Shown one piece after another: positions 46,584 through 58,140 of a stretch of DNA of 64,000 nucleotides. A model generated the notes under the pieces. The model ran no database searches, was not told the origin of the DNA, and saw only the letters and a program-made list of their open reading frames with translations. Within the stretch, counting starts at the first letter, position 1, and every line of letters begins with the position of its first letter. The DNA comes from Apium graveolens (lineage: Eukaryota > Streptophyta > Magnoliopsida > Apiales > Apiaceae): assembly GCF_009905375.1 (NCBI RefSeq), contig NC_133653.1, forward strand, positions 59,957,956 through 60,021,955, given 5' to 3'. The translations under genes were made by a program, and so were the position numbers.

Positions 46584-48192
46584 AGTCAAGATTATGTCTC
46601 AGTCTGGATTTGTCTATAAAAAGAACAACTTTGTGGCACTAGTGGACAAGAACGTTGCTGCTTCCGAGGACTATCACAAGATGATGGACTTCATTCGTAA
46701 TTACAAACTAAGCTATGTTATGCTTGAGTCTCCAGTAATCTCCTGTAAAGTTATGGAGCAGATCTGGACTATGGCTGTGTACAACTCTAAGGATAAAACC
46801 ATTGTCATCTCTCTTAAAGGTAATGATTACTGTATTAAATGTGATGAAATACAAGCTTGCTTCTATTTTCCTGAAAACAGCACTAATGTTCCACACGCAG
46901 ACACGGATGTGAGCACCATGCTTATGTCTATGGGCTATTCTCTCAATCCTGTCAAACTAAGTGAGATTAGAAGAATGGGCCTTAGAAAAGAATGGAGCTT
47001 TCTCTATGATTCTTTTATAGAAGCATTTTTTGGTAAAAATAGCAACTTTAATATAGTTACTTATTCAATGATTAACATGCTCTATATGCTTTTGAATGGC
47101 AAGTACTTTAACTTTAGTAACTCTATCATGATAGAATTAGGGTATAAATTAGGAGATATCAAGAAAAGGTCAAAGAACATATATTATGCTATGTTTCTTA
47201 TGATGCTAGCAAACCATATTTCGAAAGACCTCTTGATTGAGAACCCAAAAAATAAGCTTGATTGGTGGGTCCAAGAAAAGAGGGTACTTGTTAATTTGAA
47301 CATGAACAATCTTCATAGTGAAGTACCTCTCAACTATCTGCCAATCATGGAGGCACCTCAGGTAAGTGAGGTAACTGATTCTGTCACAAGTCTTTCCCAA
47401 CCTCCAGTTTCTTTGCATTCAACTGTGGCTATGGCATCTGTGACTGTGACCAAACAAATGCCTACCTAAGCCACAAAACCTAAAAACTTCAAAATCCAAA
47501 TCAAAGAAACCACACTCTAGTTCCTCTCAAAAGAAACTAGTTTTAAAAACTACCACAACACATGAGGGGAGTGTGAAGGGTAGTTAGAAAGGTGAGGGAA
47601 AGGGTGAACATAAAAGAAGCCCTAAGGATAAGGTGAGAGAGGTTAGTGAATCCAGCCTAGCCACACCACAGTCTTTCCACATGTTGTGGTGATTAATAAG
47701 GAAAGTAGCACATTTCTAGTTGCATCCTCCCAAAAGGATGTAACTATTGAAAATATCTCATCTCCAAGAGCACAGAACAAAAAGGATAGGGACACTACAG
47801 GCCAAACTCAAACCTACAATAGAAAGAAGAAATTAAAAATTTTGGGGCAGTCACAGGGTGCACACACAATGCCAACTGTAGTCAAAGACTCAGTTAATGC
47901 ACAATCTCAAATTCAGGTTGATGTGGCTCCAATAAATGTGGACTCAAAACCAAATTCTCTTACAATTGAAACATCTCACACAAATAACTCTCCCAAAAAC
48001 TCACTGGATGTGGATATGATAAACACATCAATTCTTGATTCTCCATCTTTGATACTCATGGAGGAGCCAAAACCGAAAGCAAGTGAGCATCATCTTATTG
48101 ATGATTTGTTGTCTCACTTGCCCTTTCTTTCTGAACTACTGATAAGTCTGGGCATACAAATCTCAAATCAATCACCACAGACTCAACTCTAG
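46584..48192 (+). pseudogene. Extra ORF of EL6, main part (split by EL7, broken)
   Basis: The true start lies at 19355 (MAH-V); the frame resumes in VKIMSQSGFVYKKNN and is open to 47469. Residues about 1-255 look like a single folded domain: MDFIRNYKLSYVMLESPVI, ISLKGNDYCIKCDEIQACF, then GDIKKRSKNIYYAMFL and NKLDWWVQEKRV. A Ser/Pro linker follows. After TAA at 47467, about 215 bp are frameshifted, then the original frame is open again 47686-48192 (Ser/Asn/Thr-rich). The pattern resembles plant-transposon-associated domains of unknown function, but I cannot name the family with certainty. No membrane segment is seen. The C-terminal domain is absent because EL10 interrupts at about 48282. Confidence 0.7.
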
Positions 48193-48281
48193 TTTCAACT
48201 CCTAACTCAATCATTTCTACCTCTTCAACGGATATTCCTCATCCGTTTACCAGTGATTATCCTTCGACGGATATGCCTAAC
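48193..48281 (+). other. EL6 coding remnant up to the EL10 junction
   Basis: After the stop at 48190 the same frame would encode SSTDIPHPF and YPSTDMP, carrying CAACGGAT at 48226 and CGACGGAT near 48265. It ends at GCCTAAC, where EL10 begins. Confidence 0.5.
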
Positions 48282-49542
48282 TATTAGGAAATGAATTACA
48301 CACACAGGGGGTGAATGTATTTTTGATGTTTTCGTGCTTTTCTTTAACTATTATGGTTTGAACAAAGTAAATGTAATTTTGTAGTGATATGTGTTAATGC
48401 TGTAATTTAAACAGTCAATAACGGTGAACACAGATCTTTCAAAATTCACTTAATTTTATATTAAAATTAAGAATGTTTTGCTACAAAATTCCTAGGCTCT
48501 TTGTTGATAAAGAGCTTAGCTTCTTCTTGAGAGAAATACAAGATTTTCTTTCTAAATTGTTTTTTCTAACAAAGGACCAGTGTTAACTTTATATTCTAGT
48601 TAACTACTAGTTTACACAGTGTATAATAAGACATGCTATTCACTTTAGTAAGTTGTCACTAATCATTTCTATTTTGGGAAAAGTATAACTTCCATTTCTG
48701 GCTTAGCATATCTTTGCACCCTGTGTTAACTTTGATCTTCCTTTGTCATTTAATATTCATCATTGATCTTGCACATCCTTCAATCTGTTTTTGTAGACTT
48801 GTCAATCCAGCTGGTTGGATTGTTTGTTGATTGTAAATCTTGAATATTGAACTAGTCTACAATATGTACTTTGAGATATAGAAATCTCCATAGTAGATTT
48901 GACTTGTAGAGGTCTCTGAGTTCTCTATAAGAGAATTTGGATTGTCGAGATCTCTCAGCTTCATGTCTTCATTTTGATTTGTCGATATCTCTGAGATCTC
49001 TAGTGACATTTTGACTTGTCGATATCTCAGAGATCTCTAGATATATTAGACTGTCGATATCTCTAGAGTTCTCTAGTGAAGAAATGACTTGTCGATATCT
49101 CCAATCTTCATGTCTTCAATTGGCTTGTCGATATCTCCTTGAGTTCTCTAGTAGCTTTCCTGACTTCTCGATAAGTCATTTGGAGTTCTCGAATGACTTC
49201 TCTATAACACTAAATTTGTGACTTGTAGAGATTTTGACTTAGAATATTTTTATCAAAACAGATTTATTCAACTCCAAGCTTCTTTATAATTCTTCTAAGG
49301 CATGATCTTCTTGATCTTCTTCCAGATAGAAATCTTAGGCTTGATACTATTTAAATAGAAAGACTCTAGTCTGCTCTTTGACATTTTTACAGACTTTAAA
49401 TATTACAATACAAAATACAAACCAAGATTACAATACAACTTACTTAGGGTTGTCAATTTGACATAGTCTTGTTAAAGTACAGGCATGTCTTGCACAACTT
49501 TTATACATTAGAAGATTTACAAAGTTTAAGCAGTTACAAGCA
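48282..49542 (-). repeat. 3' UTR and LTR of EL10
   Basis: The left end is set at 48282; the LTR start within 49300-49540 cannot be placed because no second copy or clear polypurine tract is visible. At about 48940-49215 an irregular repeat of roughly 50-60 bp recurs about six times around CTTGTCGATATCTC and GAGATCTCTAG-type cores (both palindromic). No coding sequence. Confidence 0.6.
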
Positions 49543-51029
49543 TTAGGTAAAGACTGTTTTTGGATCTGTTTCTTCTCTAAGGATATCCTTTAAATGAACA
49601 AGAATTCCAAGTTCTTCTACAATAGGTGTCCCACTTAGAGCTTCTACAAGTTTGATTTAGTCTGCTTTTGGATAACAACTATTTAGTAAATCAATTCTAA
49701 ATTTAGAGAATTGGCCAGCTTTGATGTTTAGAAACTTCCCATCCTTAGATATTCTGATACATCCTTTTGCTTTCAGTTCTTCTGACCTTTTTATGAACAT
49801 TTCAATTTCCTTATCATACTTTCTCTTTCTTTCCTCATATTCAGCTTCATTCCTTTTTCTTTTTTCCTCTCTTACAATCAACCACTCAGCCAGAATTGAT
49901 CTCCATGCTCTTGTAGCAGAATCCTTATCCTTTAGCAAGCTTATCACTCTCTTGATTTCTGTGGGAGAGAGTGAATCCATTAAAGTGCAGCCAAGGAAGG
50001 TGAAGGACCCATCTTCATAGTAAATTCTAACCTCCCTTAGAGACACAACCCAGACTCTAACTATTTTCTCAGCAAGTTATTGAAAATAATTTTCATCTGA
50101 GATGCACCAATTTAAAGGTAGAAAGTCAGTTTGCTTGAAATAATTCCAGATGGCCCTTTCAGTGACTTTTACTTTTTCTGTAGGCTTAACTTTCTTAGGC
50201 TTCCTCCCAACAGACTTGTAATTGTTTTTAGTGAAGGCTTGGCTAAAGGTAAGTTTGTAATTTTCTTTAGAGATGTCTGGTTTGAGGTGATTGGTGTTTT
50301 TAGGAATTTGTTTGCTGCTTGTTTGTATAGAAATTTTGTCTTAGAGGTTAGAGGTGGTTTGATGATTGAGGTTGTTGGTATAGAAGATTGAGCTAGAGGT
50401 TGATCTAGAGTTGTTTGGATTTTTAGGGTTTGTTATGGTTCTAAGCGATCATGTCTCCTCTTACTTCTTCTCTGACTTGCTCTCTTCTTCTCATCATTTT
50501 TCTTTTCATCCTCCTTCTTCTTCTCTCCACCCTTGCTTCCAGATGGCTTAGTGGATTGACTTGGATTTGAGCCAGAAGGATTCTGATCATCTTTCTTCTG
50601 CTCATCATCATCCAAATTATCCTTGTTGATTTGAGTTTTGGGCAAGTTGGCTTCAACATCACTTAGATATCTCCCCAACAGCTTTATCATCTCTATATCA
50701 TCAAAATTCTTATTCTTCTTTGCTTTTAAACCAGTTTCCAGAATCATGATAAGCTTCTTGTTGGCCATGACATATTGTTTAGGGGTTTGGAAGTGTTTGA
50801 ATAATTTGGTGGTAGGACAGATGTATGTTATTCTCTTGCTTGGCTATAGGTATGCTTCAGGAAAAGCAGCCACTTGAGCATTTTTCAATTCAGCTAGCAA
50901 TAGGATGTCTTCATGAGTCACAACTCTGACTTTGGTTATCAGAATGTCCAACTCAGATGCCCTCCTTGAGATAAGATAATTCAGGGACACCTGCATACAC
51001 CTATCTATCCTAGAGTCAATTGTATTGAC
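49543..51029 (-). pseudogene. Extra ORF of EL10, C-terminal portion (broken)
   Basis: Minus-strand pieces in order: from 51029 to the stop near 50852 (VNTIDSRIDRCMQVSLNYLI), continuing in frame to 50433 (MANKKLIMILETGLKAKKN, then a Lys/Glu/Ser-rich stretch), a degenerate part, then 50046-49657 (VRIYYEDGSFTFLGC, EIKRVISLLKDKDSATRAW, KGCIRISKDGKFLNIKA). A TAA at 49657 interrupts; the same frame continues through VEALSGTPIVEELG to the natural-looking stop at 49543. The DG-containing C-terminal domain parallels EL8 (DGRVFHIRKN) and EL4. The N-terminal part was displaced by EL11. Confidence 0.7.
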
Positions 51030-54000
51030 TGTAATAACCCCAAAAAATTTGGACTTTTTGTAAACCTTACGAATAGTGATTTTGCTGATTATGCTGAATA
51101 AGAAAACTTTTCATGCCACACAATGTAGCAGTTCTTTTATTGATATTCTGAGGTCTTATTAGTACTCTATATGGTATATAAATGTATGTAAAGATCGTCA
51201 GAATCCAAATCCGAACACTTTGATTTTTCCCGAAAATCTACCAGATACCTAAAGAATTGAGTATAAGGTAACATGATAAAAAGGATTTAAATTCAAGGAA
51301 TTTTAGAGAGGATCATAAAAGGAATATAAAATATTGAGAAAGGTTTAGGGGAACCTAAGTAATAAGATCCCAGGTATGATCCCTCAAACGATAACCGAGA
51401 ACGAAAGTTTAGCGAACCGTATAAAAGATAAGCGGTCATTAGCCAAGTAATTAGGGGTTAATCAAAGAGGTTAGTGGATGATGATGTCATCACACCACCA
51501 AGAAAAAGATAAGTGTAAGAGAATGACATGAGAAAGATGACATAGGCATGGTGACATAAGCATGACAAATGGAGGGATTGGTTGGTTGATTGTGAGCCAC
51601 ACAATTTTTACCATGGTAACAATCTAATTAACAACAAAAGTAAGTAACCAAGCTAAACACCACACAAATCATTTAATCAAACTAGAAACATTTTTACTTC
51701 ACTTTTCTTCCCTTGCTCTCGGCCAAAACCAGAGCAGCAACTTAAAACTACCATATCTCCTTCAATACTCACTCAAATGTTGTGTTCTATAGCTCGTTGG
51801 AAAGGTATTGAGATGGCCTACAACTCTTGTTCACAAGTCTCATCCAAATAAGCATGGTAAGACCAAGCTTGTAGGAGGTTATATTAAGGCTCCCTAAGGC
51901 TTCCTAGCAACTTAACACCTACCAAGGAAGGTATCAACTTCAAACCCTAGCTTTGATTTTATGATTCAATTAAGTTTTATTGAAGCATTGTTAGTATTAA
52001 GGCTTGATCTTTGATTATAAGTAGTTTTGGTGGATTTCTATTGGTTTTGAATATTGGGTCTTTGATTGGTTGGATAAATTGGTAAAACTTGGAGTTGGGG
52101 ACTGAGTTTGTAGTATGATGGTTGAACATTGTTGTATTGGTGGTTGTGAGTGAATTGATGATAATTTAGAGTGTTAATTAAATTGGAAATCGCGTAAACA
52201 TAAATGTCATAATGCCCGATTTTCCTTAACTGTTCTGTTCTTAACTTTAGGACCCGTGAACCCAATTAAAGATTCTAACATTTGCCATGTTTAGATAGTT
52301 CATGTTACGAGCTTCGTTTTGATATGTGTTTCGCTTGAATCCGATGTACGGTTTAGGAGAAACGACTGTTTTAAGTAACGGTGTTTCGCGAACGAACCAT
52401 TACCCCTCGCCTTACTTTGAAACTTTGGTTAATGCCCTTAAATGACTAATTGAATTATGAAACAATTATGTAAAATGGACTAGGCAGTTGATAGGGTATT
52501 CGTGAAAGTGTCGCCTTAAAATTCGTAACGGTTAATTTATTAAAAATGGTGGATCCGAGGGTACTCGAACGACTTATGTGATTTGTTAAGCGTAGAAATG
52601 ACCATAAGCAAACGTTAGGGTTCAATTGGTTAAAGTCTAGTTTCTTAAGTGACCGTGGTTTAATTTTGGCTTATGTTGTTGTTCATAGGTTACCGGACCC
52701 ACTCTAAGCTTAAGTCTACCCCAGAGCACTCAGGCAAGTTTTCTACCCGTTATACTGTTGTTGTGATGTATATATGTATATGCATTCTCTTGTGATAAGT
52801 GCATTATTGTTATTAGAAAATCTTGCGATATATTGGAGCATGTTGATATGATATATATATATATATGCATGCCTGTTTCGTAATCTTGATATGTAATTAT
52901 TGATTCAATTACTTATAAGTTGCATAATACCTATGCTAGAGATAAGCAGTAATTGCGTATACCCTTAGTATAGGGGACCCGAAGGTGAACAATTTTCTAA
53001 ATCGGGAGTCGGTGTTCCCGAGTATAATATATGTATATTTATATATATATATATAAATAGTTTTCAAAACTACTAATCGAATAAGGTTTATTCGATAACT
53101 TTATTTATTTAATGAATATTATTTTGAATATTCATTCGAGGACTTATGACTCCGCTTATTTTATTTAATGAATATTATTTTGAATATTCATTCGAGGACC
53201 TATGACTCCGCTTATTTTATTAAATAATATTCTTTATTTTATTAAAGAATAAGGTTTCGATAATCAAACTTATTTTCGATTATTCAAATAAAGATCGTAC
53301 TTTCGTATAAGTATATCTTTGGTTAATTATTATTATTCATTTCAAGTATGAGTTTTAAAACTTCTACTTCAACTATTTTTATAAAGATCATCCTTTATGG
53401 GAATATTATTTAAACAATAATATTCAGATGTTTTCTAATATATTGGGACTAATTTATTTTATGAAATCAGCATTTCTCCGAACATTCTTAAAAATGTTTT
53501 CGAGTCTTCAAAATGATTTTAAAGGTTAGAACGGATCCCAAAACTCGTTTTCAAATTTAAGATCTTCCTTCTGAAGGGGATTTAAATACTCGCTCAAAAA
53601 TCTGAGGGATCCAGCTTCGTGATGTATTTTTATATACTCGCAACAAGGTTGATGTTTTGATAAAAGAGTTTTTGATTACTTACCCAACACTCGGGAAGTA
53701 AAATTCTTTGAATTAGTTAATCCATTAACAGGCATCGCTTGGGAAATATCAGTGAGTTTTCATTTCCAACTAGATACGACTTCTTGGTGGAGCCGTATCA
53801 ATAAGTTGCTACTTGGGGAAAAGGGGGGACGAACTTTACGTTTCAGAGTCATGGATTTCATCTGAACTAGGAGTGGCGTAAGTGGTCGAGTGGCGCCGGC
53901 CCAGCCTTATTTATTGGCCCAAATGGCCCGGAAATTCCGCTAAGACGGTCCATTCTTTAGGAGTCCAGCGTTCGGTTGACAAGTAAATCTGACTGTTCTC

Positions 54001-55137
54001 CTCTACATGTAGAAAATGGTGGGGTTGCACTACTGCGACTGATCATCGTGAGTGGTCTTCCTGGCGTGGCAAACTCCCGTAATGAGTTCATCATCCAATT
54101 GGATATTTCTGTAACACTACCCAGAGCACTTCGATAGAAACGTTACGGCTGGGCGATTGTTAAGTGTTGGCAGGGTCGAGTTTTCAAAATGATGTTTTCA
54201 TCAAATGAAGTATCTCGTAACTTCATTTCATTTTGATGATATTTCAAAGATTAATTCTATACAAGTTTTGTCGTGTAGCTTCATCTATGGGATGAACTAA
54301 TTATAACTTGAATGGTGGTAGTTCAAGTAGTATTCGAAAAAGATATAAGTATATTGGAGTATCTTGTAACTTCATCTTTTCAACTTATATCTAGTTAATG
54401 ATTATCTTATGAATGACAAAGGTTTTCAGAAAAACGTTGAGACAAGGTTAGATATATGAGATCACCTTGTAACGATATTTTTATACATTTATAAACTGGA
54501 ACTCTGTGTATATTATGCCTGGCAGAGTATTTCAAAGATTTTGAAAAGTATATATGTATATACTGAATATTTTGCGACTTGGTCGCGTTAAGATATCAAC
54601 TTGGTTCATTTCTTCTTAACCAAGTCTTTCTTGAGTACTATGAGAATGCTCATATATTGTAAATTATTATACATACTATTTCGGTGGGCTTGTTGCTCAC
54701 CCTTGCTTTCTTCTTTCATCACACAACATCAGATAGACAAGATGAACAGGACCAAGCTCCCAATTCGCGAGCGGATAGGAAACGTTCTGCAGTTTCCTAT
54801 AGGCGTTGATGTCGTTGTAGCTGAGGTACGAACTACCAATAGGCTAGGCTTTCAACTTTTGATGTACCAGACTTATGTATCTTTATAAATTGTAATAATG
54901 GCAAAGAAATGTAAATTTATTCAGAAACCCTTTTAAGGTGTAATGGCATATAATTGTGGAATAAAATGACTCGTGTGATTTTTGGATATTCATCTCTGAG
55001 ACTATAACTTGTGGTGTGTGTGTGTATTATGGGGTCACAGTACGGAGTAGTTGATTGTTTATTAAGATTGGGTGTTATTAAGGGAAATGGAACTCGTGAC
55101 AACCCGGATCCCCGACCCCCGATTTGGGGGTGTTACA
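51030..55137 (+). repeat. 5' LTR of EL11 (4108 bp)
   Basis: Starts TGTAATAACCCCAAAAAATT, ends CCCGATTTGGGGGTGTTACA. It includes a tandem duplication of about 57-58 bp at about 53103-53217 (TTATTTAATGAATATTATTT to GACTCCGC), also present in the 3' LTR. Compared with the 3' LTR it lacks about 80 bp after position 51860 (present at about 61535-61615). Non-coding; open frames such as 54601-54888 are not supported. Confidence 0.93.
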
Positions 55138-55141
55138 GAAA

Positions 55142-55153
55142 TGGTATCAGAGC
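55142..55153 (+). other. Primer binding site of EL11 (initiator tRNA-Met)
   Basis: TGGTATCAGAGC, four bases after the LTR end. Confidence 0.92.
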
Positions 55154-55321
55154 TAAGCGTTATAAACCTCAGAGATGATATGACGTTAAAATAATAAGTT
55201 CACTAAGATAATAAGAACTCTTGCCAAGTTTATAGTCGGACTACCTAACATAGTACTGACAGTTAAAACCCTTATGGGAACTCTTATAAATATTGTGATA
55301 GAAGCGTAGTTCGTTATCGTA

Positions 55322-55578
55322 TATGGTAGCGGGACTCCGAACCCTGAGGTTGAGGAGCAACAACGCGATGATGTTTTATTACTTATTGGAGATCAGATTA
55401 TGGATCCGATAGAGCGTCCTAACGCGGGACCGGATGATGTTCATATTGAGGATGTGGCGGTTGAGGATGTTGTCCTAGAAGGGATTGTTGCTGAGAAGAA
55501 TCCCGTGGAGGATCCTGACAAGAATGAATAAAGGATCACTGGGGAATTGATGACTATGGTTAGGACGACTACCAGAGG
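55322..55578 (+). pseudogene. Gag N-terminal fragment of EL11
   Basis: A short frame reads NPEVEEQQRDDVLLLIGDQI and EDVAVEDVVLEGIVAEKNPV, then stops at 55528. It is acidic, like Tekay gag N-termini. It breaks off near 55578, where the sequence turns abruptly into the RT-RNase H connection. Confidence 0.5.
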
Positions 55579-56400
55579 TAGGATTGGCCGATTACTACCG
55601 GAGGTTCGTTCAAGTTCGTAAAGATAGTAGCCCCTTTAACGCGCTTACTCGTAAGACTGAGAAGTTCGAATGGACAGAGGAATACGAAAACAACTTTCAA
55701 GAACTGAAGCAAAGATTGGTGACGACCCTATGATGGCGTTGCCGGATGGAAAAGGAGATTTTGTGATGTATAGTGATGCTTCGCATAAGAAATTAGGGTG
55801 CTTCTTATACAACACAACAAGGTAATCGCGTACGCGTCAAGACAATTAAGGGAATATAAAATTCGATATCCCCACCCATGAGCTTGGGCTCGTGGAAATA
55901 GTTTTTCCGTAAAGATTAGAGGCACTACTTGTATGAAAAGAAGTGCAAGATTTACACAAACCATAGGAGCTCTAGTACATTTTTACGTAGAAAGAGCTCA
56001 ACATACACCAGAGGAGGCGGTTAGAGCTAATCAAGAATTATGATTGGGAGATTCTTTATCATTCAGGGAAAGCCAATGTGGTGGCTGATGCCCTTAGTAA
56101 AAAGGAGAGACTCAAGATGATAATGTCTTTGGGAGAGTTTATAAGAGATTTTGAGAAAATGGAAATAGAAGTGAAGGTAACCGGAGCTGGTACCGAAAAG
56201 CTGTTTGAGATTGCAATACAGCCCGAATTATTGGAAAAGAACATATTGTGCCAGAAAAAGTGATGAATGAAGGAAGAGAGCCAACAAATAGATAAGAGAT
56301 TAATACCGAGAAAGATAATAAGGGAATAATGAGGTATTCCTACAGAATTTGGGTTCCAAATGTTCAAGAGCTTAAAGATGAGATCTTAGATAAAAGCTAG
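55579..56400 (+). pseudogene. Displaced RT-thumb, RNase H and integrase-finger fragment (EL11)
   Basis: Frame-shifted pieces of the RT thumb (ADYYRRFVQ, about 55583-55610), RNase H (MALPDGKGDFVMYSDASHKK, about 55733-55792; NYDWEILYHSGKANVVADAL, about 56035-56095), the connection (KKERLKMIMSLGEFIRDFEK) and the start of the integrase finger (RIWVPNVQELKDEIL, about 56345-56390). These belong downstream of RT but here follow directly on the gag N-terminus. Confidence 0.75.
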
Positions 56401-57150
56401 TTTGAGGAATAAGATTTAGAGCAAACCCTGAACGTGATAGTCAGGGAGGTCGCCATCAAGATAGAAGGAACCCATAACATAATGAAGTGGAAAATGAGGA
56501 TTTAAAACATGTAGGATGACCCCGATTATGGGGAGGAGGAGGGAACATTCATACTAAGGAAACAGAAGTCGAGTAAGGAAAGGAGACCCGAGACGGTACT
56601 CCTATATGACAATTTATGGACCTTTCTAGACAGAACTTAGACTATTATCCCCAACCACCACCCTGAGGAAACAATGCGGTGAGAAATTATTTCAGGACCT
56701 TTAAGTCGCTAAGCTCTCAGAGTTCCAAGGAACAAGCTGACCCAGTCGAGGCAAGAGCCTGGCTAAAGGAAATATAGGAATCATTTGAGATTTTAAATGA
56801 TGGACGAATTACAAAAGACTGTTTTTGTCACTTACCCTCCTAAGAGAAAGGCCACCCATTGGAGAAAGGCCAAGGAAGGCACGGAGCAAGAGATTATAAT
56901 AAACTGATTTAAGTTCAGTCAATTGTTTTCAGGAAAGTACTTTCCAAGGTTATGGAGATAGTGTAAAAGCTTTAGAGCCAGAACAAAGGCAGACGAGTAT
57001 GATGAATTATGAATCTAAGTTGTAAAAGTTGTCAAGATTCGTTCTGAGGACACGAATCCAGAATGACGGGATGTTTGAAATTAATGCTTATGTTGTGTTG
57101 GCTCATGAAATAATGATAAGAGAAAGGAAAATAAAAAGAAACTGAAGTGA
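56401..57150 (+). pseudogene. Gag core fragment of EL11
   Basis: Recognisable pieces include SSQSSKEQADPVEARAWLKE (about 56710-56765, by frames), FVTYPPKRKATHWRKAKEGT, and KFSQLFSGKYFP with SRFV further on, the conserved capsid region of chromoviral gag. Stops and indels are frequent. It lies after an RNase H/integrase piece, contrary to the usual order. Confidence 0.65.
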
Positions 57151-57640
57151 AAAGGAATATAAAGGCAATAGAGTTTGAGGAATGATAAGGGAGTTGGGTA
57201 TGAGGAAACCCTAAAGACTCATAGCAATAGAAATAGAAAAGTATATAATCGTCAGGATGAGGGTGATTCACCATGAGTTAAAATTGATGGTTGAAGGCAT
57301 AAGAGATACATATATTTTATCCCCTGTAAGTTGGGAGGATTCGAGGAAACCTTGAGATAGTTCGAAGGATAAATAATGAAACGCGGATAGACTGAGGAGA
57401 CAAGGAAGTAAGAAATTAGGAAAATTGGATGAAGGAAGTGACCTTCAAGAATGTGAAGTGTAAGACCGGTGGCTTGATACCCAGAAAGAGAGACGCCAGG
57501 TATGAAAGATATCCCAACATTGAGATGACTGTTGAGATAAATAACAAAAGTAAATAAGGAATTATTAAGAAGAAGTTCACGTTGAACACGACCAATATCT
57601 TCCAGAACATCCCTGTTGTCATTACCAAATTAGGCAAGCA
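57151..57640. other. Unassigned interior of EL11
   Basis: About 490 bp with many stops in all frames; its position suggests gag-protease linker but I recognise no motif. Confidence 0.4.
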
Positions 57641-58140
57641 AAGCGAAAAAAAACCGTTGTTATCTTTTGGAGGCCATATGGATTGACCTCAGTTTGAATA
57701 AAGATGCTATTGTGAAATTAAGTATAGACTATCGAAGTGAGAATGATTGAATAAGGTAATCTATCAAGTATATATGACTTGATTTATCCATGGAAGAGTG
57801 TAAGTATCTTTTAAAGGTGGAATTAATGATAAAACCCCGATAACTTGAAATGAATCCTAGGGGAATGCATAAAGGTTGGCATTTCACCCTTAATAGGGGC
57901 AACATGAGTTTTGACAGTATGAATTGGAAAGGATTAAGGTAACAACAACCTTTAAGGATCAGTGGAGAAATTTTTCAAAAGTATATAGACAATGATTCTG
58001 GTATTAGTAAATGGTATCTTGATATGCCCTATGCCTAGGGTGTACCTGATGAAGGATTTAAGCATAACCTTAGAGGTTTTACAAGGAGAAAAGTAATATT
58101 CAAAGTTCTCAAGAATAGAAATTTTGATGAAGGAAATATA
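57641..58140 (+). pseudogene. Reverse transcriptase remnant of EL11
   Basis: Traces of RT palm and thumb: a KYIDNDS-type active-site environment (about 57980-58000) and ITLEVLQGEK followed by YSKFS (about 58065-58105), matching the chromovirus pattern LEVLRxEKLYAKFSKCEF. The catalytic YxDD is not preserved. Confidence 0.5.

Larger units (their letters stand above)
14729..48281 (+). mobile_element. EL6: SIRE-type Ty1/Copia element, split by EL7 and cut by EL10
   Basis: Order: 5' LTR (14729-15708), primer site, gag (15751-17914), protease and start of integrase (about 18120-18800), spacer with TATA box, extra ORF (19355-19365 continuing at 46584-48192). Integrase catalytic core, reverse transcriptase and RNase H are missing through one internal deletion near 18795. 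EL7 (with EL8 and EL9 inside) interrupts the extra ORF; EL10 interrupts it again at about 48282. The 3' LTR is not in the window. SIRE-type placement is inferred from the large gag with coiled coil plus an extra ORF after pol. Confidence 0.8.
48282..51029 (-). mobile_element. EL10: 3' part of a Copia element, cut by EL11
   Basis: On the minus strand: end of the extra ORF (51029-49543), 3' UTR, and 3' LTR ending CACCCCCTGTGTGTGTAATT and then TTTCCTAATA at 48282. The pyrimidine-rich CACCCCC end is typical of Copia LTRs. It inserted into EL6; a possible target duplication CTAAC (48277-48281) cannot be confirmed because its other end lies beyond EL11. Confidence 0.7.

Noticed and set aside
50131..50391. 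86-codon plus-strand frame
   Set aside because: Lies opposite the decayed minus-strand extra ORF of EL10; low-complexity and unsupported.
54601..54888. 95-codon plus-strand frame in the 5' LTR of EL11
   Set aside because: LTR sequence without coding signature.
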